NCBI RefSeq assembly: GCF_001183605.1
Contig: NZ_LFXJ01000008.1
Location: 310,001 to 374,000 of the forward strand
From: Lysinibacillus xylanilyticus
GTDB lineage: Bacteria; Bacillota; Bacilli; Bacillales_A; Planococcaceae
Length of the DNA stretch: 64,000 bases
Reading direction: 5' to 3'
Part shown: piece by piece, positions 9,345-18,274 of the stretch
Position numbering within the stretch: the stretch's first letter is position 1
Layout of the letters: each line of letters opens with the position of its first letter
Program-made: the position numbers and the translations under genes
Notes under the pieces: model-generated
Seen by the model: the letters and a program-made list of their open reading frames with translations, nothing else
What the model was told of the DNA's origin: nothing
Databases searched by the model: none

Positions 9345-9640
9345 ATAGATGCTATGACAGGGAAGAGTAAATTATAAGTACATTTTAAGAGAGGAAACGG
9401 TAGCTGAGAAGTTTCTATATGTACCTAATTGAATGTAGCCCTCGAGCAGCTTTAGTGAACTAACAGTAGTTAAAGCCGGTTAAACACCGTTACCGAATTG
9501 AGAGCCAGTAGTGAAAGGCTTAAGCAAGATGTACATTTTTTCTGATGAAATGTGTGACAGCTTAACTCGCCTCTGCTGGAATTAAAGGTGGTACCGCGAA
9601 CTTAAACTCCTTCGTCCTTTTAGACGTTTGGAGTTTTTTT
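9345..9640 (+). ncRNA. T-box leader, valine-specific, of valS
   Basis: The T-box signature GGTGGTACCGCG lies at 9588-9599 and is followed by a terminator (ACTCC...GGAGT with T8, 9604-9640). Stem I lies at about 9355-9445. AGGG (9359-9362) pairs with CCCT (9439-9442) below the specifier loop, and AAGAGTAAA forms its 5' side. GTA at 9435-9437, followed by a purine and the closing helix, is read as the Val specifier. The T-box UGGU would pair with a tRNA ending ACCA, as expected for tRNA-Val. Uncharged tRNA-Val should promote readthrough into valS. Confidence 0.93.
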
Positions 9641-9748
9641 TATTTTCATTAATCTTCTGCTACATGTGCCTCTACCTGAGACATAAAAACAGAATGATTG
9701 GTACAATCTCACACCGGTAAAATTAATAAGTCAACAGGAGGAGTCAAA

Positions 9749-12394
9749 ATGACAGAAAACATTTCAATGCCTACAAAATATGATCCGCAGTCCATTGAAG
9801 CGGGTCGTTATGAATGGTGGTTACAAGGGAAATTTTTTGAGGCGCAGCCTACAAGTGAAAAGGAGCCTTATTCTATCGTTATTCCACCACCGAATGTAAC
9901 AGGTAAATTGCATCTTGGTCATGCATGGGATACAACATTACAAGATATTTTAATTCGTATGAAGCGCATGCAAGGTTATGATGCACTTTGGTTACCAGGA
10001 ATGGACCATGCAGGTATTGCAACACAGGCAAAAGTAGAGGCCAAACTACGAGAAGATAATATTACACGTTATGATTTAGGTCGTGAAAAATTCCTCGAAA
10101 AAACATGGGAATGGAAAGAAGAGTATGCTGGGCATATTCGCGATCAATGGGCGAAACTTGGTCTTGCATTAGATTATTCTCGTGAGCGTTTCACACTTGA
10201 TCAAGGTCTTTCCGATGCAGTTAAAACTGTTTTCGTTCAATTATATGAAAAAGGCTTAATCTATCGTGGCGAACGCATTATTAACTGGGACCCTGCTGCA
10301 AAAACAGCATTATCGGATATTGAAGTTATCTATAAAGATGTTCAAGGTGCGTTCTATCATATGAAATACCCATTAGCTGATGGCTCAGGATATATAGAAG
10401 TAGCAACTACACGTCCTGAAACAATGCTAGGTGACTCTGGGGTAGCCGTGCACCCGAAAGATGAGCGTTATCAAGACTTAATTGGTAAAACAGTTATTTT
10501 ACCAATCGTAGGTCGTGAAATTCCGATCGTAGCAGATGACTACGTAGATATGGAATTTGGTACTGGGGTTGTTAAAATGACACCAGCACACGATCCTAAT
10601 GACTTTGAGGTTGGTAACCGCCACAATCTAGAACGCATTCTAGTAATGCATGAAGATGGTACAATGAACGAGCTTGCAGGCAAGTATAACGGTATGGATC
10701 GCTTTGAATGCCGTAAGCAAATCGTAGCAGATTTACAGGAAGCGGGCGTGCTTATCCGTATTGAAGAGCATACACACTCAGTGGGTCACTCTGAACGTTC
10801 TGGTGCAGTTGTAGAGCCATATCTTTCAGCACAATGGTTCGTAAAAATGCAACCACTTGCTGATGCTTCACTTGCTCTTCAAAAAGATGAAGAAGGCCAA
10901 GTAAACTTCGTACCATCTCGTTTTGAAAACACATATTCTCGCTGGATGGAAAACATTCGTGACTGGTGTATCTCTCGTCAGTTATGGTGGGGCCATCAAA
11001 TCCCAGCTTGGTATCACAATGAAACAGGTGAAATTTACGTAGGAAAAGAAGCACCAGCAGATGCAGAAAATTGGACACAAGATGAAGACGTATTAGATAC
11101 ATGGTTCTCGTCAGCACTATGGCCATTTTCTACAATGGGTTGGCCAGATGAGACAAATGAAGAATATAAACGTTACTATCCAACAAGCACACTTGTAACT
11201 GGTTATGATATTATTTTCTTCTGGGTTTCTCGAATGATTTTCCAAGGTCTTGAATTTACAGGTCAGCGCCCATTCAAAGATGTATTAATTCACGGTTTAG
11301 TACGTGATGGTGAAGGACGTAAGATGAGTAAATCACTTGGCAATGGTGTAGACCCTATGGACGTTATTGATCAATATGGTGCCGATTCATTACGTTACTT
11401 CTTAGCTACTGGATCATCACCTGGTCAAGATTTACGCTATACAACTGAAAAAGTAGAAGCAGTTTGGAACTTTTCTAATAAAATTTGGAATGCCTCTCGT
11501 TTTGCTTTAATGAACATGGAAGGTATGACATATGATGAAATCGACTTAACTGGTGAAAAATCAGTTGCCGATAAATGGATTCTTACTCGCTTAAATGAAA
11601 CAATTGAACGTGTAACATCTCTTGCAGAGCGCTACGAATTTGGTGAGGTTGGCCGCGAGCTTTATAACTTCATTTGGGATGATTTCTGTTCTTGGTATAT
11701 TGAAATGGCGAAATTACCGTTATACGGTGATGACGAAGTAGCTAAGAAAACAACTCGTTCTATTTTAGCTTATGTTTTAGATCAAACTATGCGTCTATTA
11801 CATCCATTCATGCCATTCATTACGGAAGAAATCTGGCAGCACTTACCTCATGAAGGTGAATCAATCACAGTGGCAGCATGGCCAACTGTACGTGCGGATC
11901 TTCATTTTGCAGAGGAAGCAGACAATATGAAGCTCCTAATGGATATTATACGTTCAGTACGTAATATTCGTGCGGAAGTTAATACACCAATGAGCAAAAA
12001 AGTGCCGTTATATATTTCAGCGAAGGATACTACAACGGTTACAGTACTTGAAGCCAATAAAGCGTACTTAGAAAAATTCTGTAATCCAGAATCACTAACA
12101 ATTGGAGAAGGCTTAGAGGCTCCTGGTCAGTCAATGACAGCAGTAGTAACTGGAGCTGAGCTATTCTTACCGCTTGTTGGACTTATTAATCTAGAAGAAG
12201 AAATTGCTCGTCTTGAAAAAGAATTAGAAAAATGGGCAAAAGAAGTGAAGCTTGTAACTGGTAAATTATCGAATGAGAAATTCGTATCTAAAGCGCCGGA
12301 AGCATTAGTTGATGCGGAGCGTGAAAAATTAGCCGATTACGAAAGTAAACATGCGGTTGTATTAAAACGTTTAGAAGAACTAAAAAATATGTAA
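9749..12394 (+). CDS. valS: Valyl-tRNA synthetase
   Basis: A class I aminoacyl-tRNA synthetase of 881 aa, charging tRNA-Val. The HIGH-type motif is in [15 protein letters not shown] near residue 50 and KMSKS in [11 protein letters not shown] near 525; the editing (CP1) domain lies between them, with [16 protein letters not shown]. The C-terminal anticodon-binding region ends in a coiled-coil tail from about residue 815. The ATG at 9749 follows AGGAGGAG. An in-frame opening further upstream overlaps the leader and is not used. It is controlled by the T-box upstream and closed by its own terminator. Confidence 0.98.
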   Translation: MTENISMPTKYDPQSIEAGRYEWWLQGKFFEAQPTSEKEPYSIVIPPPNVTGKLHLGHAWDTTLQDILIRMKRMQGYDALWLPGMDHAGIATQAKVEAKLREDNITRYDLGREKFLEKTWEWKEEYAGHIRDQWAKLGLALDYSRERFTLDQGLSDAVKTVFVQLYEKGLIYRGERIINWDPAAKTALSDIEVIYKDVQGAFYHMKYPLADGSGYIEVATTRPETMLGDSGVAVHPKDERYQDLIGKTVILPIVGREIPIVADDYVDMEFGTGVVKMTPAHDPNDFEVGNRHNLERILVMHEDGTMNELAGKYNGMDRFECRKQIVADLQEAGVLIRIEEHTHSVGHSERSGAVVEPYLSAQWFVKMQPLADASLALQKDEEGQVNFVPSRFENTYSRWMENIRDWCISRQLWWGHQIPAWYHNETGEIYVGKEAPADAENWTQDEDVLDTWFSSALWPFSTMGWPDETNEEYKRYYPTSTLVTGYDIIFFWVSRMIFQGLEFTGQRPFKDVLIHGLVRDGEGRKMSKSLGNGVDPMDVIDQYGADSLRYFLATGSSPGQDLRYTTEKVEAVWNFSNKIWNASRFALMNMEGMTYDEIDLTGEKSVADKWILTRLNETIERVTSLAERYEFGEVGRELYNFIWDDFCSWYIEMAKLPLYGDDEVAKKTTRSILAYVLDQTMRLLHPFMPFITEEIWQHLPHEGESITVAAWPTVRADLHFAEEADNMKLLMDIIRSVRNIRAEVNTPMSKKVPLYISAKDTTTVTVLEANKAYLEKFCNPESLTIGEGLEAPGQSMTAVVTGAELFLPLVGLINLEEEIARLEKELEKWAKEVKLVTGKLSNEKFVSKAPEALVDAEREKLADYESKHAVVLKRLEELKNM

Positions 12395-12401
12395 GATTGA
12401 G

Positions 12402-12437
12402 ACAGCGGATGGCGATATAGTCATCCGCTGTTTTTTT
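12402..12437 (+). terminator. Terminator after valS
   Basis: ACAGCGGATG and CATCCGCTGT form a perfect 10-bp stem followed by seven T. It separates valS from the folC pair. Confidence 0.95.
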
Positions 12438-12697
12438 ATTGATTGTATATGCAACAAAAGATATGCGTTGCATTAGGTAAAATACGGTAATTAGATAATG
12501 TGGGAGCGCTATCAGGTGCACAACAACTCCAATAGTATGAAATTAATATACAATATACGGATTCTCACTTTATAAGTGTTTCTCTGTGTGTTTTTTTAGC
12601 TTTCATTCAAAGTACAAGAGTTTTTTTCGAAATGTATGTGTATTGGGCGCTACATGTACTAAAATAGAGATATTGTAGTTAAGAGGGAGTGTTTCTT

Positions 12698-13990
12698 TTG
12701 TTTAAAACGATGAAAGAATGTACAGATTTTATTTTTACATTAAAGGCAGTTGATCATAAACGTGCACCGCTCGTATTGATGCGAGCGGTACTAGCACTTC
12801 TTAATAACCCGCAGGATAGGCTGCATGCTATCCATTTAGCAGGCTCAAATGGAAAAGGGTCAACAGTAAATGCGCTAAGAGAAATGTTACAACATGCTGG
12901 CTCTAAAGTAGGCGCCTTTACTTCGCCTCATTTAGAGCTTGTTAATGAACGTATGACTATTAATGGAAATCAGATTTCTGATGCACAATTTTTATACTAT
13001 ATGAACAAAGTTGCTGAGATTATTGAGACACATTATGAAGGTGACTTTCCAAGCTTCTTTGAAGTTGTGACACTTATTATGTTCCAATATTTTGCGGATG
13101 AAGAAGTGGATGTTGCACTGATAGAAACGGGACTTGGTGGACGTTTAGACGCTACGAATGTCATTACGCCCCTAATTTCAATTATTACAACGATTTCATT
13201 AGAACATACTGCGTTTTTAGGAGATACATTAGCAAAGGTAGCGTTTGAGAAGGCGGGAATTATTAAAGAAAATGTACCTGTTGTAGTGGGTGTTAAAAGT
13301 GAGGAGGCACTTACTGTTATCGAGGAGATAGCAAATGAGCGTCATGCCCCATGCCTTGTTTTAGGGAAAGATTTTACGGTTGGAAACGTTGAACAAGGCA
13401 CTAATACGCAACACTTTAATTACCGAAAAGCAAATGCGGAGATGGTAGCTGTCCCGTTAAAAATGGCCGGGGTACATCAAATAAATAATGCAAGCCTTGC
13501 GATCACGGCGATCTTAACGTTAAGAGAGAATGGAGCCATTGATATTTCAGATGAATCAATCCGTCAAGCTTTGGCAAAAGCTCAGTGGGCAGGTCGATTT
13601 GAACAATTACCTAATAATATTATATTAGACGGAGCACATAATTCGGAAGGAACTGCTGCATTAATTCAAACACTAAAAACGGTCTACCCACACCAAAACT
13701 ATCGATTTATATATGCGGCATTATCCGATAAAGATCATGCGAAAAGTATTGCTTTAATGGATAGTATTGCTACATCAATTGCATTTACACAAATTGAGCT
13801 ACCGAATGCAATGCCTGCTGATCAATTAGCTGCATTATCTACAAATACGAATAAAGAGCATAATGCGAATTGGCGTGAAATGGTTCAAACGATGCTACAT
13901 AAAAGAAATGATAAGGATGTTATCGTCATAACAGGGTCATTGTATTTTATAGCTGAAATACGACAATGGCTACAGGGGGAACAACGATGA
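12698..13990 (+). CDS. folC: Folylpolyglutamate synthase / dihydrofolate synthase
   Basis: A Mur-ligase-fold enzyme adding glutamate to folates (and, in bifunctional members, forming dihydrofolate). The 430-aa protein has the P-loop GSNGKGST near residue 50, ETGLGGRLDATNV with metal-binding residues, LEHTAFLGDTL, and GRFEQL...LDGAHNSEG in the C-terminal domain. The TTG at 12698 is chosen because AGAGGGAG precedes it by eight bases; the GTG at 12689 lies inside that ribosome binding site. The stop overlaps the start of a second FolC gene. This copy keeps all family motifs and is likely the main enzyme. Confidence 0.93.
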   Translation: MFKTMKECTDFIFTLKAVDHKRAPLVLMRAVLALLNNPQDRLHAIHLAGSNGKGSTVNALREMLQHAGSKVGAFTSPHLELVNERMTINGNQISDAQFLYYMNKVAEIIETHYEGDFPSFFEVVTLIMFQYFADEEVDVALIETGLGGRLDATNVITPLISIITTISLEHTAFLGDTLAKVAFEKAGIIKENVPVVVGVKSEEALTVIEEIANERHAPCLVLGKDFTVGNVEQGTNTQHFNYRKANAEMVAVPLKMAGVHQINNASLAITAILTLRENGAIDISDESIRQALAKAQWAGRFEQLPNNIILDGAHNSEGTAALIQTLKTVYPHQNYRFIYAALSDKDHAKSIALMDSIATSIAFTQIELPNAMPADQLAALSTNTNKEHNANWREMVQTMLHKRNDKDVIVITGSLYFIAEIRQWLQGEQR

Positions 13991-15240
13991 TTCCTAAATT
14001 GAATAGCTACAAGGAAAAGTGGAATGTTCAAAGTGATGATGTTATAAAACCTGGTCTGACTGCGATTGAAGAGGCATTGGCGCGAGTAGGTAATCCAGAA
14101 AATAAATTACAGGTCGTGCATTTAGCAGGGACTAACGGTAAAGGCTCGACACTTACATTTCTAGAATCAATCGCTAAAGAACATGGTTTACGTGTTGGTA
14201 AATTTATGTCTCCTTGTATTTTGGATGTGCATGACCAAATTCAAGTAGAGGGTCAAGCTATTACAGAAGCGGAAATGAATCATGTATTCCAACAAATGCA
14301 GGCTGCCGGGCTAAGTGGGAAACTAACAGATTTCGAACTTTTAACGGTTGTAGTATTTTTACATTTTGTTGCTAGTGATGTAGATATTGCCCTTATTGAA
14401 GCAGGTATGGGGGGCTTACTTGATAGTACAAATGTGGTTACACCAATTGTGTCAATCATACCGAGTATCGCATTAGAGCATACGAATTTTTTAGGAAATA
14501 CGATTGAAAGTATTGCCCATCATAAAGCAGGAATTATTAAGCCATATCGTCCAGTTATAATCGGAGATCTACCGTTAGAAGCGAAGAATACAGTCTATCA
14601 GGAAGCTCAAAAAAAACATTCATCCGTTCTTGAACTAAATCATCATTTTTATATAGAACAAGAGAATGATGGAGAGAGCTATATGCATAACGACAACAGC
14701 TTCCATATAACAAAGCTTACTCGCACAATGAAGGGAGCACATCAGGGGAATAATATGGCATTAGCTATTACAGCCTTTTTTGAAGTGGCAACAGCACTAG
14801 AGTTACAACTTAGTAAAGAAGCTATTCAAAAAGCTGTGAAAAACGCAACCATTTTAGGACGTTTTGAAGAAATTATGCCTTATATTTTTTTAGATGGTGC
14901 GCATAATCCAGCGAGTGCTGAAAAATTAATAGAAACGATTAAGCAGGAGTTTCCTGGTGAGCAAATTACTTTTGTAATTGGTATTCTTGTTGATAAGGCT
15001 GTAACAGAGATTTTGCAGCAATTCGAGCAGGTAAGTGATTATTTTTATTTTGTTGATTTCAATAATCCCCGTGCGATGGCTGCTCACAACATGCTTGAGC
15101 TGTCGAACGCCTCTCATAAAGTAGTTTTAGAAGATTATGTGCAATTATTAAAACTACAGTCAGAAAACAAATCGAGAACGATTGTATCGGGTTCGTTGTA
15201 TTTATTAACGGAAGTACGTAGTAGATTGAAAAATATATAA
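13987..15240 (+). CDS. Second FolC-family protein, tandem paralogue
   Basis: A 417-aa paralogue whose ATG overlaps the stop of the first folC (ATGA). The P-loop GTNGKGST near residue 48 and LDGAHNPASA are kept. The central motif reads EAGMGGLLDSTNVV where the neighbour has ETGLGGRLDATNV, losing the Arg, and HHKAGI replaces FEKAGI. The two differ across most of their length, so this is an old duplication. It may have a different specificity (only the synthase or only the glutamylation step) or be partly degenerate. Translational coupling suggests joint expression. A terminator follows. Confidence 0.85.
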   Translation: MIPKLNSYKEKWNVQSDDVIKPGLTAIEEALARVGNPENKLQVVHLAGTNGKGSTLTFLESIAKEHGLRVGKFMSPCILDVHDQIQVEGQAITEAEMNHVFQQMQAAGLSGKLTDFELLTVVVFLHFVASDVDIALIEAGMGGLLDSTNVVTPIVSIIPSIALEHTNFLGNTIESIAHHKAGIIKPYRPVIIGDLPLEAKNTVYQEAQKKHSSVLELNHHFYIEQENDGESYMHNDNSFHITKLTRTMKGAHQGNNMALAITAFFEVATALELQLSKEAIQKAVKNATILGRFEEIMPYIFLDGAHNPASAEKLIETIKQEFPGEQITFVIGILVDKAVTEILQQFEQVSDYFYFVDFNNPRAMAAHNMLELSNASHKVVLEDYVQLLKLQSENKSRTIVSGSLYLLTEVRSRLKNI

Positions 15241-15275
15241 TATCTAGTTGAGCGAACAATATTTTTACAGTAAAG

Positions 15276-15312
15276 AATCAGGTACTCATTATTAAATGAG
15301 TCCTGATTTTCT
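15276..15312 (+). terminator. Terminator after the folC pair
   Basis: AATCAGG and CCTGATT with an inner CTCAT/ATGAG stem, followed by a T-rich tract. Confidence 0.8.
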
Positions 15313-15450
15313 TAACTTTTTTCAGCTAAGTGTTTTATGTAACGTAAGTGAAACGGCAGTTACAAATACTTTTTGTACCCAAAGCGTATTTCGAAAGGGG
15401 AACTACATTTTCTCCATCAAACTTTAAATAAATCAGTTAAGGGATATAAA

Positions 15451-15868
15451 TTAATTTTTGGGTATTCTCACTTTGATTTCCTCAAGCACTTTTTCCAAAT
15501 ATAACTTCATTTCTTCTCTTACATTCTGATTGGAAAGTTTTTCATGATGAAAACTAATAGTTGTTTTATTACTTGAACTCAATAATACGAACTTGAACTG
15601 TTGCTGCCTTTTCCCATTCTATCTTTTGCCAAGTCAAGCGAAGTTGCTGTAAAGGTTTAACAACGCGTATTTCACCATACCCTGATTTCGTGATATATTT
15701 TTGCCCTGGTTCAAGGATAATGTTTTTACTCTCCCCTAACCATAAGTTTAAACCATCTTGTGAAGTAACGAGGTTCCAGGCTTCTTCTTGGGAAATTGGG
15801 AATGTCCTTCTAACACCTACTTGAAATCCAACCGTTTTTGTTTGTCCTATAATTTTTGGATTTTCCAT
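15451..15868 (-). pseudogene. Frameshifted SRPBCC/AHSA1-like gene
   Basis: On the minus strand the reading frame from 15868 (MENPKIIGQTKTVGFQVGVR) carries an SRPBCC fold with WNLVTSQDGLNLWLGESKN and RLTWQKIEW, and stops after RIIEFK at 15569. In the +1 frame the coding sequence resumes at once at about 15577 (SSNKTTISFHHEKLSN...) and runs to a TAA at 15451, giving the expected C-terminal helix and a product near 139 aa. One extra base near 15577 explains both halves. It is either an inactivating frameshift or a sequence error. The family binds hydrophobic ligands; the specific role is unknown. Confidence 0.85.
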
Positions 15869-15896
15869 CTCATTACCTCCAATAACGATTTATTTA

Positions 15897-16079
15897 GCTC
15901 ATCACCATAACGAGTGGTTGATTTTCGTTCCGACTAAGCGCTGTATCCGATGAACTGCTTGGCTTCGCTGCAGGGTAAAGGAGCTTCATCTGCATTTATC
16001 TCACCACCTTCAGACGTGGACATTTTCTTCTATGGCATACGTTTTAACAAATGTCATCCACAATTTTATGGTGATGAGC
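15897..16079. repeat. MITE-like 183-bp inverted-repeat element, family 2 end in reverse
   Basis: Bounded by perfect 14-bp inverted repeats, GCTCATCACCATAA at 15897-15910 and TTATGGTGATGAGC at 16066-16079. Inside, read on the minus strand, are the family 2 right end (CGCTTAGTCGGAACGAAAAT) and a family 1-like GGTGGTGAGATAAATGCAG piece. No coding sequence is seen. From 16080 to 16376 I see only AT-rich sequence before spoIIB. Confidence 0.75.
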
Positions 16080-16376
16080 CGATTATTTACCAGTAAAAAT
16101 ATTATTTCTATTTCCTTTCTATTAACTCCTTTTTTCATTCAGCAATAATGTTCTTCATAGTAGAGTAATGAATCCACCTCTTTTTTTGTTTATAGAAAAA
16201 TCTTTCGTTGCAAAAATAGTTAATTTTGAAGTAAAACTTCGAAAATAACTATTAAATCAAAATGTAGTAAATTCGCATTTACACATTCTTTTATACATAT
16301 ACTTATATATCAAATTGTAACAATATCGTCTTGTTTAAATTTACTTTTATACGTTAAAGAAAGAGGTGATGGTCGA

Positions 16377-17024
16377 ATGAAAATTGTCAGTCATGTGATG
16401 AAAAAACAAATATTTCGAGCGATGGTTATTGGAGGTATAGTCGGACTTTTTGGTGTAGCTCTTTTTTTAGGCATTCTTCAAGCAAGTACTAAATTTTCTT
16501 TAAAAAATGATAGTACTGAGGTAGCCACTAAAAGTAATAATGGTAATTCAACCGGAGAAACAATGCCGACAGCTGGAGGGGCAACGAAAGGACCCACGTT
16601 TTTTGCAAGTCAAGCAGGGGTCTATTCGAATTATGAAAGTGCAAGCTCGTTTGTATCTGAACATCCTTCATTAAAAGAAAGTGCTATTGTTGAGATTGAT
16701 GGAAAATTTTATATTTGGACAAGTGTGGTAACAGATGAAAGTCAGCTTGTCTTTTTAAAAGATCCTGCAACATTTAAAAAAGCATTTACTTTAAGCGGTG
16801 ACAGTTGCAAGGAGGCAACGATTGCAGAACTTCCATCTGTGCTGGCTGACAAAAATGCAACAAAATTAAATTTTAAGGATAAATCGAAGGATTCTACGTT
16901 GCCTGCTGATTGGCAATCTATTGGGGCGGCAGCCTCTTCTATTTCAACTGATATCAGCATCGTTCGCTTACAAGTTCTTGCCCATTACAAATCGAAAAAT
17001 GCTTGTCTTCAAGTGAAATTTTAA
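16377..17024 (+). CDS. spoIIB: SpoIIB-like sporulation protein
   Basis: A 215-aa protein in the spoIIB position directly before maf. It has a short cytoplasmic head, one transmembrane segment at about residues 17-37 (MVIGGIVGLFGVALFLGI), a Ser/Thr/Asn-rich linker, and a region from about residue 75 (FFASQAGVYSNYESASSFVS) that resembles a SPOR-type peptidoglycan-binding domain. B. subtilis SpoIIB (about 330 aa) helps septal peptidoglycan remodelling during engulfment. This one is shorter, with a smaller cytoplasmic part. The ATG is preceded by AAAGAGGTGATGG. Assignment rests on synteny plus topology. Confidence 0.72.
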   Translation: MKIVSHVMKKQIFRAMVIGGIVGLFGVALFLGILQASTKFSLKNDSTEVATKSNNGNSTGETMPTAGGATKGPTFFASQAGVYSNYESASSFVSEHPSLKESAIVEIDGKFYIWTSVVTDESQLVFLKDPATFKKAFTLSGDSCKEATIAELPSVLADKNATKLNFKDKSKDSTLPADWQSIGAAASSISTDISIVRLQVLAHYKSKNACLQVKF

Positions 17025-17123
17025 GCACAAAAGATAGCGGAATTAGCATTATCTTGATTTTTAGAAAATTTTCAAATCCCAATTTCTCCGTTATGATAAC
17101 TAATAAGGAGGAATGGTCAGATA

Positions 17124-17717
17124 ATGTTTAAAACAAATCACAAGCTAGTGCTTGCTTCAGCTTCACCACGACGAAAAGAATTGCTTGCTATGCTATCACT
17201 TCCATTCGACATAATAACTAGTGAAGTGGAAGAGACAAGCGTTCAGGCATCTACAATGCAAGATTATGTAAAAGATGTAGCTCTATTAAAAACACGTGAT
17301 GTGGCGAAAAAAGCTCCAAATGCCATGGTTATTGGAGCAGATACTATTGTTGTTTATGATGATGAGCTACTCCATAAACCTAAAAATCGTGAGGAGGCAA
17401 TTTCTCACTTATTGCGCTTATCAGGTAAACGTCATGCGGTCATGACAGCTGTTGCAATTATTGAGCCGAATGGTAATGAAACTACATTCGTCGAAGAGAC
17501 AAATGTTGTCTTTCATCATTTATCTCAGGAACTCATCGAAGCATATGTAGATTCGGGAGATCCATTTGATAAAGCAGGCGGTTATGGCATTCAAACTGCT
17601 GGAACCCTTCTAGTAAAACTAATTGAGGGAGATTATAACAATGTTGTCGGCTTACCACTTGCAGCGTTGTTTACGCAATTGGTAGCACTTAATATTATCC
17701 AATTTGCGAAGGAGTGA
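17124..17717 (+). CDS. maf: Maf-family nucleoside triphosphate pyrophosphatase
   Basis: A 197-aa house-cleaning pyrophosphatase of the Maf family, hydrolysing non-canonical or pyrimidine NTPs. It shows the N-terminal LVLASASPRRKELL signature, VIGADTIVVYDDELLHKP in the middle, the FDKAGGYGIQ motif and NVVGLPL at the C-terminus. The YhdE/Maf type of B. subtilis acts on dTTP and UTP; substrate here is inferred. AAGGAGGAATGG precedes the ATG. The radC ribosome binding site overlaps its end. Confidence 0.94.
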   Translation: MFKTNHKLVLASASPRRKELLAMLSLPFDIITSEVEETSVQASTMQDYVKDVALLKTRDVAKKAPNAMVIGADTIVVYDDELLHKPKNREEAISHLLRLSGKRHAVMTAVAIIEPNGNETTFVEETNVVFHHLSQELIEAYVDSGDPFDKAGGYGIQTAGTLLVKLIEGDYNNVVGLPLAALFTQLVALNIIQFAKE

Positions 17718-17724
17718 GGCTTTT

Positions 17725-18274
17725 TTGACAAATGAGGTTTTACCAAGGATGATGATACGTGACGTTAATATAGAGGATCGACCACGCGAAAGACTACGTA
17801 GACAAGGAGCTATGAGTTTATCTAATCAGGAGCTGCTGGCTATTTTACTAAGGACAGGCACTAAAGAAGAATCTGTTCTTATACTTGCAAATCGCGTACT
17901 AAGCGTTTTTGAACGTTTACATCATTTGAAAGATGCAACTATAGAAGAAATGGTTGCCATTAGAGGGATTGGTGAGGTTAAAGCCATTCAATTATTAGCG
18001 GCTATTGAACTCGGGAGACGTCTCGCACAGAAACATAGCGATGAAAAATATACAATTCGTTCACCTCAAGATGCCGCTGCCTATTTAATGCCTGATATGA
18101 CCTCACTGAATCAGGAGCATTTCGTAGTTCTTTTTCTGAATGTCAAAAATCAAATTATTCACAGACAGACGATTTTTATAGGCAGTTTAAATGCTTCGAT
18201 CGTCCATCCTCGGGAAATTTTCCGCGAGGCTGTAAAAAGATCTGCTGCTTCTATTATTTGTGCACATAATCATC
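17725..18274 (+). CDS. radC: RadC-family DNA repair protein, exon 1
   Basis: The first 183 codons plus one base of radC. The helix-hairpin-helix region (IRGIGEVKAIQLLAAIELGRR) lies near residues 75-95, and the JAMM-type metalloprotease-like domain follows up to its metal motif, ending ...SIICAHNH. A group II intron begins inside the next codon. TTG 17725 is chosen because GGAG precedes it by ten bases and the product starts MTNEVLPRM. Joining to 19663-19811 restores HNHPSGVPTPS and a 232-aa protein, the usual RadC length. The exact cellular role of RadC is unsettled despite its name. Confidence 0.92.

Noticed and set aside
9698-9748. Longer upstream start for valS
   Set aside because: The extension lies in the leader just after the T-box terminator; AGGAGGAG before 9749 and the family length fix the start.
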